Shown here in pieces: positions 1 to 8,707 of a DNA stretch of 28,978 nt. The translations under genes and the position numbers were made by a program. The DNA comes from Periconia sp. R9002 (lineage: Eukaryota > Ascomycota > Dothideomycetes > Pleosporales > Periconiaceae): the NCBI GenBank assembly GCA_023627715.1, contig JAMAHW010000171.1, positions 1 to 28,978 of the forward strand, in the 5' to 3' direction. The notes under the pieces are model-generated. The model was not told where the DNA came from. It saw only the letters and a program-made list of their open reading frames with translations, and did no database searches. Each line of letters starts with the position of its first letter. Positions within the stretch are counted from its first letter, which is position 1.

Positions 1-1110
1 GTAGCGGTTACTACCACTACTGTCAACGAGTCAACGCCTGCGCTGTTTACCAACTACAACGGCGGCAAGCGATCTTCCGAGCTAGGATATAACGTGTTGC
101 GGGCCGAAAGGCCGGCTGATGATATATCACTTAGTGAAGCGTGCGTATATACCGTCTAGAATCTATTGGTTGCTAACAAATAAAGCGCGTGTTGCACCTC
201 TGCGGCTCCCTGGTTTTTCAAGCCCCAGCGTGTGCGCTTAGGTACTTTCCAAGACGGTGGTCTTGAACACAACTGTCCAGCAGACATCGCAGACTGGGAG
301 ATGAAATTCCTTTGGCCAGACAAAAACGTGCCCGACTATGCCTTGTCGCTAGGGACAGGAACCGCTGCTTACATGACAGGCATAGCTCCCCGCAAAACAT
401 TTCGATTTTTCACTCGGCTATTCAAGAGCTTCATGCGTTCTATGGATGGTGAGGAAGCGTGGAAGCGCTTTTACAATAGCCGACCGGCTAGCACGCGAAA
501 CCGATATTACAGACTCAATCTGCGATTCAGCAACTTTGAACCCCAACTGGACGATGTCTCAAGCATTAAACAGTTGAAATCTCAGACAGCCGAATCTGTG
601 TGCAGCTCTTACAACAATATAGGCTCTTTGATGGATATGATGAAGGCATCTATGTTCTATTTCGAGATGGACAGTCTGCCTCAAGTCTGTGGATCGGGTT
701 ACGAGGTTTCGGGCTTCATTCTGTGCCGCCTTGATCTTTCTCTGAAAGGCAGGCAATACTTATATCAGAATCTTCTCGACACCGGATCTTGGTTTGTAGT
801 TCAGGACGAGCTCACCAGATGCGTAGAGACCATCCCAAAGGGATGTCCACCCTTCAAATGCCGAATCAAATTTACTGTAGAGAGTATTGACCAAGAGATT
901 CACATGTTGATCAGAGGCATGACAAACTCGTCATGTTTGATCAGCGGCTTTCCTACTACCATAAAGAAGCTCATAGATTACCAGCAGTTAGACAGCCCTT
1001 TCGGTACCATAGAGCATATGATGGAGAAAGCTCTTCCAGAAACCCCGCAGAAAAGAGCTGCTGAGTCTCTGGATGTACAAGGGAAAAGGCGCCGGGGAAC
1101 ATTCTTCTAG
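1..1110 (+). CDS. Patatin-like phospholipase, C-terminal part (5' end outside window)
   Basis: Two exons are visible, 1-140 and 186-1110. The 45-nt intron starts GTGCGT and ends TAAAG with a CTAAC branch point, and removing it keeps frame. The encoded text contains a segment typical of patatin lipases (ITNYN-like, then LGYNVLRAERPADD, then TSAAPWFF) followed by FQDGGLEHNCPADIADWE, in which the DGG Asp is the second residue of the Ser-Asp catalytic dyad of this family. ALSLGTG follows about 30 residues later. The oxyanion loop and GxSxG serine must lie left of the window. In fungi such domains hydrolyse acyl chains of phospholipids or glycerolipids and are often fused to NACHT/NB-ARC and repeat domains; here about 250 residues of unrecognised sequence follow, with a basic KRAAE...GKRRR tail and no visible repeats. 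Family call is firm, substrate unknown. Confidence 0.85.
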
Positions 1111-1343
1111 ACAATTAGAATATGATACATACATTGTTCACGTTCGTTACTATTAACCCCTTAATTAGTGCGGCCCACGGCTACGAAGCACTCTTTCTTG
1201 CCGTTCTAGTTAGCTCAGACCTCTTCTACATACCGCTGGTCCTTAAAGATATTGTTAGAGAATCGGAAGGGGTGCCATAAACCCCTGAAGGCAATACCTT
1301 TACTGTATAAGTAAAAGAGCATGCGAAGTTAATGCTACTTACG

Positions 1344-1658
1344 TCACTCCTTGCCTGCAGAATTCAAGGGCCGAAGAAGCTCAATGCTGCCGATATAGCG
1401 CGGCAGGCTTCCTAGATCTTCACGCTGCTCAGCAGGTCGCTGTTGCCGTGTGGCGTCCGGTAGCTCGTGAGGCAGACCGTCTCGCTGGTCTGCTTGCTCA
1501 TCGCACACACGAAGCTATCGCTTGTAGTTTGTATCACCGCTTCTTAGTCTCCCAATACCCTTCAGGGTCCAGTTCGCAGCAGGTTCCACGTGCATCAACA
1601 GTACCCCGCCTTTCCTTATCTCGCTGTAGACACCGATCACAGTAGGTTTACTCACCAT
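1344..1658 (-). pseudogene. Broken minus-strand frame with one in-frame TAG
   Basis: Read on the minus strand, ATG at 1658-1656 opens a frame beginning MVSKPTVIGVYSEIRKGG that runs 47 codons to a TAG at 1517-1515. The same frame then continues for 56 more codons, rich in Gln, Glu, Arg and Leu, to a TGA at 1346-1344. Both halves look protein-like and are in one register, so a single gene interrupted by a stop is the simplest reading. A CAG-to-TAG change is one transition in a CpA context, the kind repeat-induced point mutation makes, but no second copy is present here. A splice that removes the TAG was not found with good sites. I do not recognise the product. Confidence 0.4.
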
Positions 1659-2088
1659 CAATGATTTAATCAATCAAGACTGATTCGTGTTGATGTTTGA
1701 TTGGCTTCTTCTCAACCCGGATTTCTCGAACCCGCCTGACTCGTTCCACTCTTGCCTAGTGCGTCGAAATGGTGAACACTTCTGCCAGCGCAGCAGCTAC
1801 GTTTATGTCTCTAGACTGCGCAAAGGCTTTAACTCGTATATATCCTTGTTACTGCAGCATCAACATTAGGAACTTGCCCGGCTACTGTGGGCGAGGCATG
1901 CACTATTTATTATATAACTGGCTCCCACGGTAATGAACACTGCACCATTTCTCAATCTGAAGCTTTGGCAGGTTGCTGTAAAGGTGCTCTTCATACGACT
2001 TGAGATAATTACTCTTTAAGCACGTTTCTCGCGGATTCAAGTATGTCTACTACGCTAATAATCATCCAAGTAACTAAACTCTCCAGGA
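1659..2088 (+). other. Intergenic stretch with a cysteine-rich open frame but no firm gene model
   Basis: One plus-strand frame is open from about 1830 to a TGA at 2001-2003. It encodes a hydrophobic start (LVYILVTAAST) followed by TCPATVGEACTIYY and a CC pair near the end, a pattern like a small secreted protein. It has no in-frame ATG and I found no convincing upstream exon. A different frame from 1770 (beginning EMVNTSASAAATF) is also open for about 55 codons. Sequence just before 2089 (TAACTAAACTCTCCAG) resembles a branch point plus acceptor, so these pieces could be exons of the next ORF, but the joins I tried were not decisive. Confidence 0.25.
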
Positions 2089-2256
2089 ATGTGCACTATC
2101 GTGACGACACACTGGCAATGCGGTCATGTCAAATCCCGCGTAACGGCTAAAGAGTGCACTCATCCGGACACCTGTTTGAAAACCTATGAAACTGCTCCAG
2201 ATGCTAGGGGAAACTGTGGCGCCGCGCAATGCATGTCACCACCATCAAGCCAGTAG
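2089..2256 (+). CDS. Small Cys/His-rich protein, 55 aa
   Basis: ATG at 2089 and TAG at 2254-2256 give 55 residues starting MCTIVTTHWQCGHVKSR. Cysteines at positions 2, 11, 23, 29, 43 and 48 plus CGH suggest a small metal-binding or disulphide protein. The opening M-C-x-x-V-T...C-G-H resembles short uncharacterised fungal proteins with a conserved CGH near the N terminus; that is a memory-based resemblance, not a search. It is too short for usual gene-calling cut-offs. An acceptor-like sequence ends just upstream at 2086, so this may be a last exon and not a whole gene. Its stop lies 48 bp from the stop of the convergent gene at 2304. Confidence 0.4.
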   Translation: MCTIVTTHWQCGHVKSRVTAKECTHPDTCLKTYETAPDARGNCGAAQCMSPPSSQ

Positions 2257-2303
2257 GAAAAAAACAGGGGGGAAATCTGTTGGCACCTAAGCACCATATC
2301 ATA

Positions 2304-3115
2304 TCATCCGTGGCTTTTCGTAGACTTCTGAACTCGCTCAGCCACCAACTTATTAAATATCTTTCGATCTTGGGTACCACGCTTCTTCTGACAACATCTT
2401 GGTACAACAAGGACTTTTTTCCCTGTGTATTCTGTCGGATCTACATCGAAAAGAAGATATGTATTCGCATATGCCCCTCCATCCCCGTATAATCCCTCCC
2501 CTTTGTCTACTTCGATGATGTTAAGTACGAGTACTTCTGGGTTGAGATCGCTCGAGGAGACGCGGTAATCAAAAGTGACACCATAATAGTCGAAGGCGCT
2601 TAACAATTAGCTTTATATCACCTTCTAGAAACTATACGTACTTAGTATCTGGGATCCAACCTAAGTACTCGTCCCGCACTACAATTGTATTATTATCGAA
2701 AGTGTTGTACAGCGCCTTGCTTGCTATCTCTGCGAGCGGTTTCGCCCCTGGCTGTGGAAAGTCTGTAGGTGTTTCCCATGAAGTATGGGGAAGGAGCTTC
2801 TGTATAGTTTGAAGTGGACCTTGTATATGGACCCTCAAAGGGCTTTCAGCTTCGGGTGGGTGATGACGGTGAGGGGGATTGTGTATGCAAGGAGGTATAT
2901 AGAGCGGCAGCGGGAGGTGGGGCTCTAGGTCACCGTAGCATTTGAAATCTTCGTGTTCCTGATAATCCTTTGGATCGACCTCGATAAGCATTCCTTCGAA
3001 GTAGATTTGGTGGTAATTGGGTTGACCGAGGGACGTAGCTTGTTGTCAGGTTGTAGAGGATGGAGGGCGACGCGGATACCGGATGATTGCTAGACTGTCG
3101 CTTACCTAAGCGCAT
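2304..3115 (-). CDS. Hypothetical protein, about 233 aa, three exons
   Basis: Exons on the minus strand: 3115-3106, 3038-2642 and 2598-2304. Intron 1 (67 nt) is GTAAGC...CTGACAACAAG; intron 2 (43 nt) is GTACGT...GCTAATTGTTAAG; both joins keep frame and total 702 nt. The protein begins MRLATSLGQPNYHQIYFEG, has a Pro/His-rich segment (IPPCIHNPPHRHHPPE) near residue 50, and ends with a Lys-rich tail. No signal peptide or membrane segment is seen and I recognise no family. The 10-nt first exon is uncertain: an open frame at 3311-3123 directly upstream could instead be the first exon, since a donor inside its end (A|GTTAGT) would join in frame to the 3038 acceptor and add about 65 residues. Exons 2 and 3 are better supported than the start. 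Confidence 0.6.
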
Positions 3116-3451
3116 ATTGTGACTAACTAACTAGCGCATCTTGCTTGCTTGGCGTTTGCCTCATAGGAAGGAACCCAGGAAGATCAATTCGCGCGGCTAG
3201 TTTGAGATCCACAACGGGAGTCGTCAATGCGTTCTTGGATGCAGGAAGTAAGCCACCGTCCTCTTCTGTCCTCCATGTCGACAGCACCTGTCTAGTACTC
3301 TTCACTAACATGTGATAGGACAGAACATTTACTATGAGCTCAGGCAATTGTAATCCACAGAGATGTAAGAAGTATCGATTGGATTTTTATTTACATGATT
3401 ATTTGAAACCAACTATTGAATTTCACTATACCCGCCAGCTTGACCCACCCG

Positions 3452-3910
3452 TCAGTCAAGGAGCGCATACATTGCATGTCGTTTTCTTTTTCGAAGATAC
3501 TGGTACAATGTCACCCAGGACGCTGGGCGTAGTTCCGGTCTCTCGAATAATTCGGGGATCGCTTCTAACTTGGGTTGGAAACGTTTCCATGCTCTTTTGA
3601 GCAGAGGCTGTCTTGGTTCAGACCGTGGTGGTGGGGGCGGAAGGAAAAGCACCACTTCCAACTCGTTTGGGGCGTCCACTTGGACTTCGATGCGATTGTG
3701 GGCGAACAAGTCGGCAAGGTTCTTGACACGCTTGTAAAGTATGTTGGCTGCAGCTAATTTTCGTAGGTCTTCGTTGTCTTTCGTCGAATCCTTGGGTACG
3801 CCCTCGTTCATGGAAACGAGTATCTTTCGAACAATCGGTTCGTTTGGAACCGCGAAGCGGATCGAGCAGTCTGATTCTTGCTCAAAGTTGGGATAGCTGG
3901 GACACTTCAT
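3452..3910 (-). CDS. Hypothetical basic protein, 152 aa
   Basis: A single minus-strand frame from the first in-frame ATG (3910) to TGA (3454-3452). The frame is open upstream to about 4030 without another ATG, so a 5' exon is possible. The product has a KDNEDLRKLAAANILYKRV helix-like central segment, a run of seven prolines (FLPPPPPRSE, near residue 93), then an Arg/Lys-rich C-terminal third (LLKRAWKRFQPK, YLRKRKRH). No signal peptide, membrane span or known motif was found. It diverges from the secreted-protein gene at 4120, with about 200 bp between them. Function unknown. Confidence 0.5.
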   Translation of the reverse strand: MKCPSYPNFEQESDCSIRFAVPNEPIVRKILVSMNEGVPKDSTKDNEDLRKLAAANILYKRVKNLADLFAHNRIEVQVDAPNELEVVLFLPPPPPRSEPRQPLLKRAWKRFQPKLEAIPELFERPELRPASWVTLYQYLRKRKRHAMYALLD

Positions 3911-4119
3911 GATGCGCGTGCTGCGTGGATTCGTGGACGACAGAGTTTTTAATAGTGCTCTGCTACGCCGCCTTGTTTGTTCAAGGCTGTGGTCAGTTTC
4001 CTGATTTGCGGCACGCTGCACATCTGTTCCTCGTTACAGAAAACTGAAAACGAGTCCGGCGCTTACTACAACATAAAAAGGGCAGGTCGTCCAGCACAAA
4101 CTAAGGCAGCAAACTCGCA

Positions 4120-4635
4120 ATGAAATACCTCCCGTTCCTCATAGCTGCGACTGCCGGCCAGTCCCTTCCGTTCGATCAGATCCTTCCCATCCTCTGGAGC
4201 CCCGTTGTATCAGTACAGGCCGGTCAACAAATATTCTACCAGTTAGTACTCCCCGTGAACCTGTTCCAATCTGACACACCCCAGACTCTCCAATGCTCGT
4301 AACGCGAGCTGTGAAGCGACACTTCGTTTTCACAATTCAACTTTCTTGCCTATTACAATGCGCGTGCGTCCAAAGCCGTGCGCAGGGGACCAGAATGCCT
4401 ACTTTAAGCTTCCACTCGCCGTACCTGATGGCATGATGGCCATTGAATGGTACGTAGGCGTGTCTTGTCTCTGGCGCTTGCTGATAGTGGTAGGGAGTGC
4501 TCTGGTAGCAACGCGACTTTACTTGATATTATGACAGTAAGTGGGGGCACTGGAGACTTCGAAGCGCTTCTCCAAGAAGAAATTGGTGTGGTTGTGGAGT
4601 GTCGTGGAAATTCGTCTGGAATGCTTGTCTGTTAG
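4120..4635 (+). CDS. Small secreted cysteine-containing protein, 142 aa
   Basis: Three exons: 4120-4241, 4285-4449 and 4494-4635. Intron 1 (43 nt) is GTTAGT...CTGACACACCCCAG; intron 2 (44 nt) is GTACGT...CTGATAGTGGTAG. The joins restore one 429-nt frame. Residues 1-15 (MKYLPFLIAATAGQS) form a signal peptide. The mature part has cysteines at 50, 73, 98, 132 and 142 and four N-glycosylation sequons (NAS, NST, NAT, NSS). The order C...C-x6-YFKLPLAVPDG...IEWEC...VVVEC...VC matches, from memory, a large group of short fungal secreted proteins of unknown function. Five cysteines is odd, leaving one unpaired. A CATAAAAAG motif about 45 bp upstream of the ATG could be its TATA element. Confidence 0.75.
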
Positions 4636-4957
4636 AATAATATAATTCTTCGCACTTCTACTATGTTTCTTCTTATGCAAACTGTCTCGCTCATGGCACC
4701 TGTACAATGGCTTCGGATGGGTGCATATTTTTCTACTACCTTTGTACTTAGTATCTCTCGAACACTCGAACGCTGATTTGAGGAGCAGCCATACCATTCC
4801 TTGAAAGATCAAGAGTACATAAAATTGAAATTTGAATTGATCATCTACGAGGGCATCATGGATAGGTATATGTGTATATTGGTTTATCACGTGCGCAAAT
4901 AGTTGCTGTGTGTCCGTCCTGGCCGAGGACGTTACCAAGTGTTTTCTCCTACCGGTA

Positions 4958-5124
4958 CCCAGGGTAGCAATATTCTGTGAGGATCAATTCAAATTTCATG
5001 TGTATATTGATGTACTAGCTAGCTACCTGCTGTATATATGTGGATGTCCGGCTATCCTGTTCTTGACCTGGTGCAGGGAACCTTCCCATACACCTTCACA
5101 TCCTCAGAGTATTGCTACCCTGGG
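4958..5124. mobile_element. MITE-like element, 167 bp, with TA target-site duplications
   Basis: The left end reads CCCAGGGTAGCAATATTCTG and continues to 4984; the right end (5124 back to about 5100) is its reverse complement with one mismatch and a 2-nt indel, giving inverted repeats of about 25-27 bp. TA flanks both ends (4956-4957 and 5125-5126), the target preference of Tc1/mariner-type transposition. There is no coding capacity, so it would be non-autonomous. Its right end supplies the last codons and the stop of the neighbouring cupredoxin gene. Only one copy is visible in this window. Confidence 0.6.
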
Positions 5125-5888
5125 TATCGACACAGGTGATCTATAACTATACCAATTGCAACTACCCCGAGTTGAACGAGTGGTACAATATTCACGCGAC
5201 CCGCATTCAATAATGCAGGTGGCGCCGGAGACGATGGCAAAGTTGAATTGGATGTAGCTAAAGTGGTCGTGGTCGCACGTGGAGTCGCAGCGATACCAGT
5301 AATAGTCGCCGCACCACATGTCGACGGCTTTGGTTTGGCTGTAACATTGGCGGCTGAAAGCGCGTTCTCCACAAATTGCTTGTGTCGCCCCCCAGGGTTC
5401 ACACTGAAGACCATCCCCGAGCGACAATGCGATGTCTGTGCGCAAAAGAACCATTGCGGCTCAGTTGATAGTACCTTGTACAGCACCACAAACTCTCCGC
5501 TAGCATTTCTCGGGTTGAATTGTTTAAACCCGGTATCGAATTTTCCGTCAGCTTTGCATGGGTGAGAAAAGCTGCTCTGGGTCAGAGTATGATTGAGAGC
5601 GAGGAAGTTGAAAGATATCATGGTCCCAACATCTGCATCGATATAGGAAGGCGAAAACTGCAGTGCCCCACCAGCGCCGACAGTAACATGGGCCGTTGGC
5701 TGGGCGGGAAGGTGGGTCGGACTCGGAAGCAAAGTTGATGTAGCGTTCGCGTGGGTCCACGTGCCGCGGGTGCCTGTACCTGACAGGCAGCGAGACGAGG
5801 TGGTGGTGTTCGCGTAAGGTGGCGTCATTCTCCATCCCTGTACCGGCAGGGACGAGTACAACAGTGCGATGATAAACAGGAGAGACAT
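5115..5888 (-). CDS. Cupredoxin-domain extracellular protein, 257 aa, C terminus altered by MITE
   Basis: One uninterrupted frame from ATG 5888 to TAG 5117-5115. Residues 1-18 are a signal peptide (MSLLFIIALLYSSLPVQG). Residues about 66-165 form a cupredoxin-like fold: VTVGAGG...FSPSYIDADVGTMISFNFLALNHT, then WFFCAQTSHCRSGMVFSVNP. His100, Cys149, His154 and Met159 sit where type-1 copper ligands do in plastocyanin-like domains. This matches the fungal extracellular serine-rich/plastocyanin-like proteins, usually GPI-anchored. A Thr/Ser/Pro/Ala linker (about 185-225) and a hydrophobic stretch (234-249, VPLVQLGVVAIGIVI) follow. The final codons (Y-P-G-stop) are formed by the MITE end, so the native tail has been replaced; whether the hydrophobic stretch still anchors the protein is open. 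Copper binding is predicted by motif only. Confidence 0.8.
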   Translation of the reverse strand: MSLLFIIALLYSSLPVQGWRMTPPYANTTTSSRCLSGTGTRGTWTHANATSTLLPSPTHLPAQPTAHVTVGAGGALQFSPSYIDADVGTMISFNFLALNHTLTQSSFSHPCKADGKFDTGFKQFNPRNASGEFVVLYKVLSTEPQWFFCAQTSHCRSGMVFSVNPGGRHKQFVENALSAANVTAKPKPSTCGAATITGIAATPRATTTTLATSNSTLPSSPAPPALLNAGRVNIVPLVQLGVVAIGIVIDHLCRYPG

Positions 5889-6237
5889 GTCTGCCAGACT
5901 GAATAGATTCGAGGCCCCCTCCAGTCTAAATAGTGAGGTGTCATGGAAACCGTTATTCGTACACCTCAGGTCCGGTCTTACATGTGCCCAAGTTCGGTTT
6001 TGTGTAGTTTGTGCCCAAGTTCGGTGTTGCGCACATCTGACCTATGTACATACGTATGCATTCAGTTCTCCGAATCCCGCGCTGCGTAGTATGCTGTGAT
6101 ATAAATTCGAGCGACTGTTCGTATCTAACAGCTTCAAACCATCGCAACCCCACTACTCTTGAGCTGGTCTCATACAATTTTGCCTAAAAGCTTACAATTT
6201 TCAACAACAACAATCAATTCATTCATACAACTCAATC
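5889..6237. other. Divergent promoter region
   Basis: This 349-bp spacer separates the minus-strand cupredoxin gene from the plus-strand 703-aa gene. It contains a direct repeat of TGCCCAAGTTCGGT (near 5985 and 6011, about 26 bp apart) and a TATAAAT at 6100-6106, followed by CAA-rich sequence before the ATG at 6238. No coding frame of note was seen. Confidence 0.4.
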
Positions 6238-8349
6238 ATGTGGAAACCACCAAAACGCCCAGAACTGTCGAGCGGTGAAGGGTCGGCGCCTCCAGCAGCC
6301 ACGAACCCAGCAGCCACGAACCCAGCAGCCACGAACCCAGCAGCCACGAACCCAGCCACGGACACAGCAGCCACGAACCCAGCAGCCACGAACCCAGCAG
6401 CCACGAACCCAGCCACGGACACAGCAGCCACGAACCCAGCCACGGACACAGCAGCCACGGACCCAGCGCCTCCGACATCCCAAACCAAACAACCCTATGC
6501 GGAGTCTGAAAGCGAAACAGACGACGAGGAGTCTCGGAAACAGGATGAACTCAATCGTGCTGCAATGGAGGCCGAAGGCGCCAAGAACCTTGCAGAACAA
6601 GTCCTGTCTGGTCCACGAGATGTTCCAGATGAAATCCAGAAACTCCACGCTGAGCTTTCGAAGCTGGTAAAGTCGAAATGGTGGGAAGAGGGGAAAATAC
6701 CAATAGACCACAAGATGATTCTTAGAATGAAGGACTACGACATTAAAAAGGAATGTGGCAAGATTGGCCATGGAGACTTGGATAAGGCTGTCGAGCAAGA
6801 AATCAAGAAGCAACTGGAAAGTAAAGCTATTACTGAGCAAGAGTCAAAGAGCACTAAAATCGCCGACAAGATCGGTGAGGCCCTCTGGAACAAAGATCTA
6901 GGCCAAAACCTTATCTACTGGGCCGAAAATCCAGATGCGCCGCCCTTTTCGAAAAAAATGGAAATATACTACGCATCGTACCGTTTTCCATCCGAGGATA
7001 TTATTGGACATATAGAGACCCTCAAAGTTTTGACGGAAGATGTTTTGAATAGCAAAGAGACAGTTGAGGACGAGAAACGCTTGAAAATGTCCAAAAATCT
7101 TATCGAAGGTGGCTTGGCTTTCCACCAGCATCTGGTATCTCGTGGCCTAGAACCTAGGCTTATTATTCCAGATAAGTACAGCAAAGTTTTTCTTCAGCTT
7201 ATGAACGAATCAAAAGAATCGAGCGATACCGTCAAGAACTTCTTCAACGCTTTAACAGCTCCTGTCCAATCGCAGGTACAAGTCTGGCGCCAAGCAAGCC
7301 ATGACATTGTAACCTTCGCGAAATCTTCTCAAAAGCCCGATAGCTCCAAGGTAAAACCGGACGACGCGAAACAAAAACTACTAAAATGGAACAAAGAGAT
7401 TACGAAAACAAACAAGGACCTGCAATTACCTTTAGATGATTACAACTTTCCCACGCATCCAGAGGAGCTTGTGGAAAAAGCTAGGCTCATCTTGGGAAAC
7501 TCTTTCGGGACAGATTCAACGGAAGACTCTACAACTTCTATTGGATCTCCCCCTGGCACTCCTACAACTCGTGGCACTGGCGGTGCTAAACCTAAGGGTG
7601 CATCCGCGGCCACAACCGATGAAGATTTCTTGGCTAATTTCGACCTAGACGAGGGAATCGCGGAGGAATTAATGACTTATAACGATCGTAGGACTGAATA
7701 CGGCAAACTCGAAAGCATCCGAGAGTCTCATAATCCTAGAACGAGTCGCTTCATTGTCAACGCTGGAACTGAGAGCAGACCTTTCTACAAAGCAATCCGA
7801 GGTTCTGATTTTGCCCCTGGTGGCGCAGAAGCGCTCTTGGAAAACAATGAAGATTGTAGAACGATGTTCAATTTACTGGACCGGAAGAAGGCAATGAAGG
7901 GTAACATCATGTTTCTCAAAAAGGTTGGACCTTGCATTGAAATGCCTCGAGTGTCTCCTCCACCACCACCATCGAAAAAAACAAGGAGACTAGATGCGTA
8001 TATCAGAGTCGAGTATGGCTATAAGACGAAAAGCGAGGACAAGACGAAAATTGAGGTTGAATGGCTTACCAGATCAGAGTTCATTAGCCTAGCAGGCAAG
8101 AAATTCGCGGAGAAAACGATGGATATTCACTTGGAGAAATTCCATGAGCGATCAGCATATTTCGAGGGGTGTAAGAAGCACGGATGGCACCCAGAAACGA
8201 AAAAGCCGCTCTCACCCAAGGACCGAGAAACGTATCCATGGTTGTTTAAGGACTTCCAACCTACAGGTATTAAATCTGAAGATGATGATGCCGAAATGGC
8301 AGGAGTAGAACACGATGGCGAAGGCGAAGATAATACCTTTCCTCAGTAG
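6238..8349 (+). CDS. Large orphan protein, 703 aa, with N-terminal Ala-Thr-Asn-Pro repeats
   Basis: A single long plus-strand frame without introns. Residues about 19-80 are tandem AATNP/ATDTA pentapeptides encoded by a 15-bp minisatellite. Then comes an acidic patch (ESESETDDEES), a long charged, probably helical region (residues 100-420) with many Lys, Glu and Asp, a Ser/Thr/Pro/Gly linker around residue 430-460, and a C-terminal part with a five-proline run (VSPPPPPSKKTRR) near 580. The end is acidic (EDDDAEMAGVEHDGEGED). No signal peptide or transmembrane segment is visible, and I recognise no catalytic motif. The codon use and absence of stops over 2.1 kb make it a real gene; function unknown. 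Confidence 0.85.
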   Translation: MWKPPKRPELSSGEGSAPPAATNPAATNPAATNPAATNPATDTAATNPAATNPAATNPATDTAATNPATDTAATDPAPPTSQTKQPYAESESETDDEESRKQDELNRAAMEAEGAKNLAEQVLSGPRDVPDEIQKLHAELSKLVKSKWWEEGKIPIDHKMILRMKDYDIKKECGKIGHGDLDKAVEQEIKKQLESKAITEQESKSTKIADKIGEALWNKDLGQNLIYWAENPDAPPFSKKMEIYYASYRFPSEDIIGHIETLKVLTEDVLNSKETVEDEKRLKMSKNLIEGGLAFHQHLVSRGLEPRLIIPDKYSKVFLQLMNESKESSDTVKNFFNALTAPVQSQVQVWRQASHDIVTFAKSSQKPDSSKVKPDDAKQKLLKWNKEITKTNKDLQLPLDDYNFPTHPEELVEKARLILGNSFGTDSTEDSTTSIGSPPGTPTTRGTGGAKPKGASAATTDEDFLANFDLDEGIAEELMTYNDRRTEYGKLESIRESHNPRTSRFIVNAGTESRPFYKAIRGSDFAPGGAEALLENNEDCRTMFNLLDRKKAMKGNIMFLKKVGPCIEMPRVSPPPPPSKKTRRLDAYIRVEYGYKTKSEDKTKIEVEWLTRSEFISLAGKKFAEKTMDIHLEKFHERSAYFEGCKKHGWHPETKKPLSPKDRETYPWLFKDFQPTGIKSEDDDAEMAGVEHDGEGEDNTFPQ
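6294..6466 (+). repeat. Coding 15-bp minisatellite (Ala-Ala-Thr-Asn-Pro units)
   Basis: The unit GCAGCCACGAACCCA is repeated about eight times, interspersed with variants GCCACGGACACAGCA. All units are multiples of 3, so copy-number change keeps frame. It encodes the disordered N terminus of the 703-aa protein. Confidence 0.95.
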
Positions 8350-8707
8350 GACAGCCATCGCCTGCTGAGCGACCCCCCTGGTTCCCTCGTCATTTGGTTT
8401 GCTGGTCATCCATTTGATAAATATATTGCGAGATAGAGATGGAAACATTGCGCCCCCCCCCCCGCCTTTCTTTCTAGTTTTGCTCACATGGTTCACTGCA
8501 TTTAGTTTTCTGATCACCGCTTGTTATACTATAGACCGCACAGTATGTAGCAATAAGAAGACACTTGTTCGCTAAAGTTGAGAAATGTGAGGACAGTAAT
8601 ATGGATTGATGACATCCCGGATGCGGACTATCCCTGAACACACTGCGAGGTCAACCCTCCCTCCCGCTTCCCCTCCCCGCAATACTCTCCCCCACTCCCA
8701 TGTTCTT
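8350..8707. other. Intergenic, convergent 3' regions
   Basis: Between the stop of the 703-aa gene and the stop of the minus-strand membrane-protein gene. It holds an 11-bp C run starting near 8453 and a pyrimidine-rich block near 8655-8700. No convincing gene was seen on either strand. Confidence 0.4.

Noticed and set aside
4519..4938. 139-residue minus-strand frame
   Set aside because: It overlaps the last exon of the secreted-protein gene in antisense and has no signal peptide, domain or splice context.
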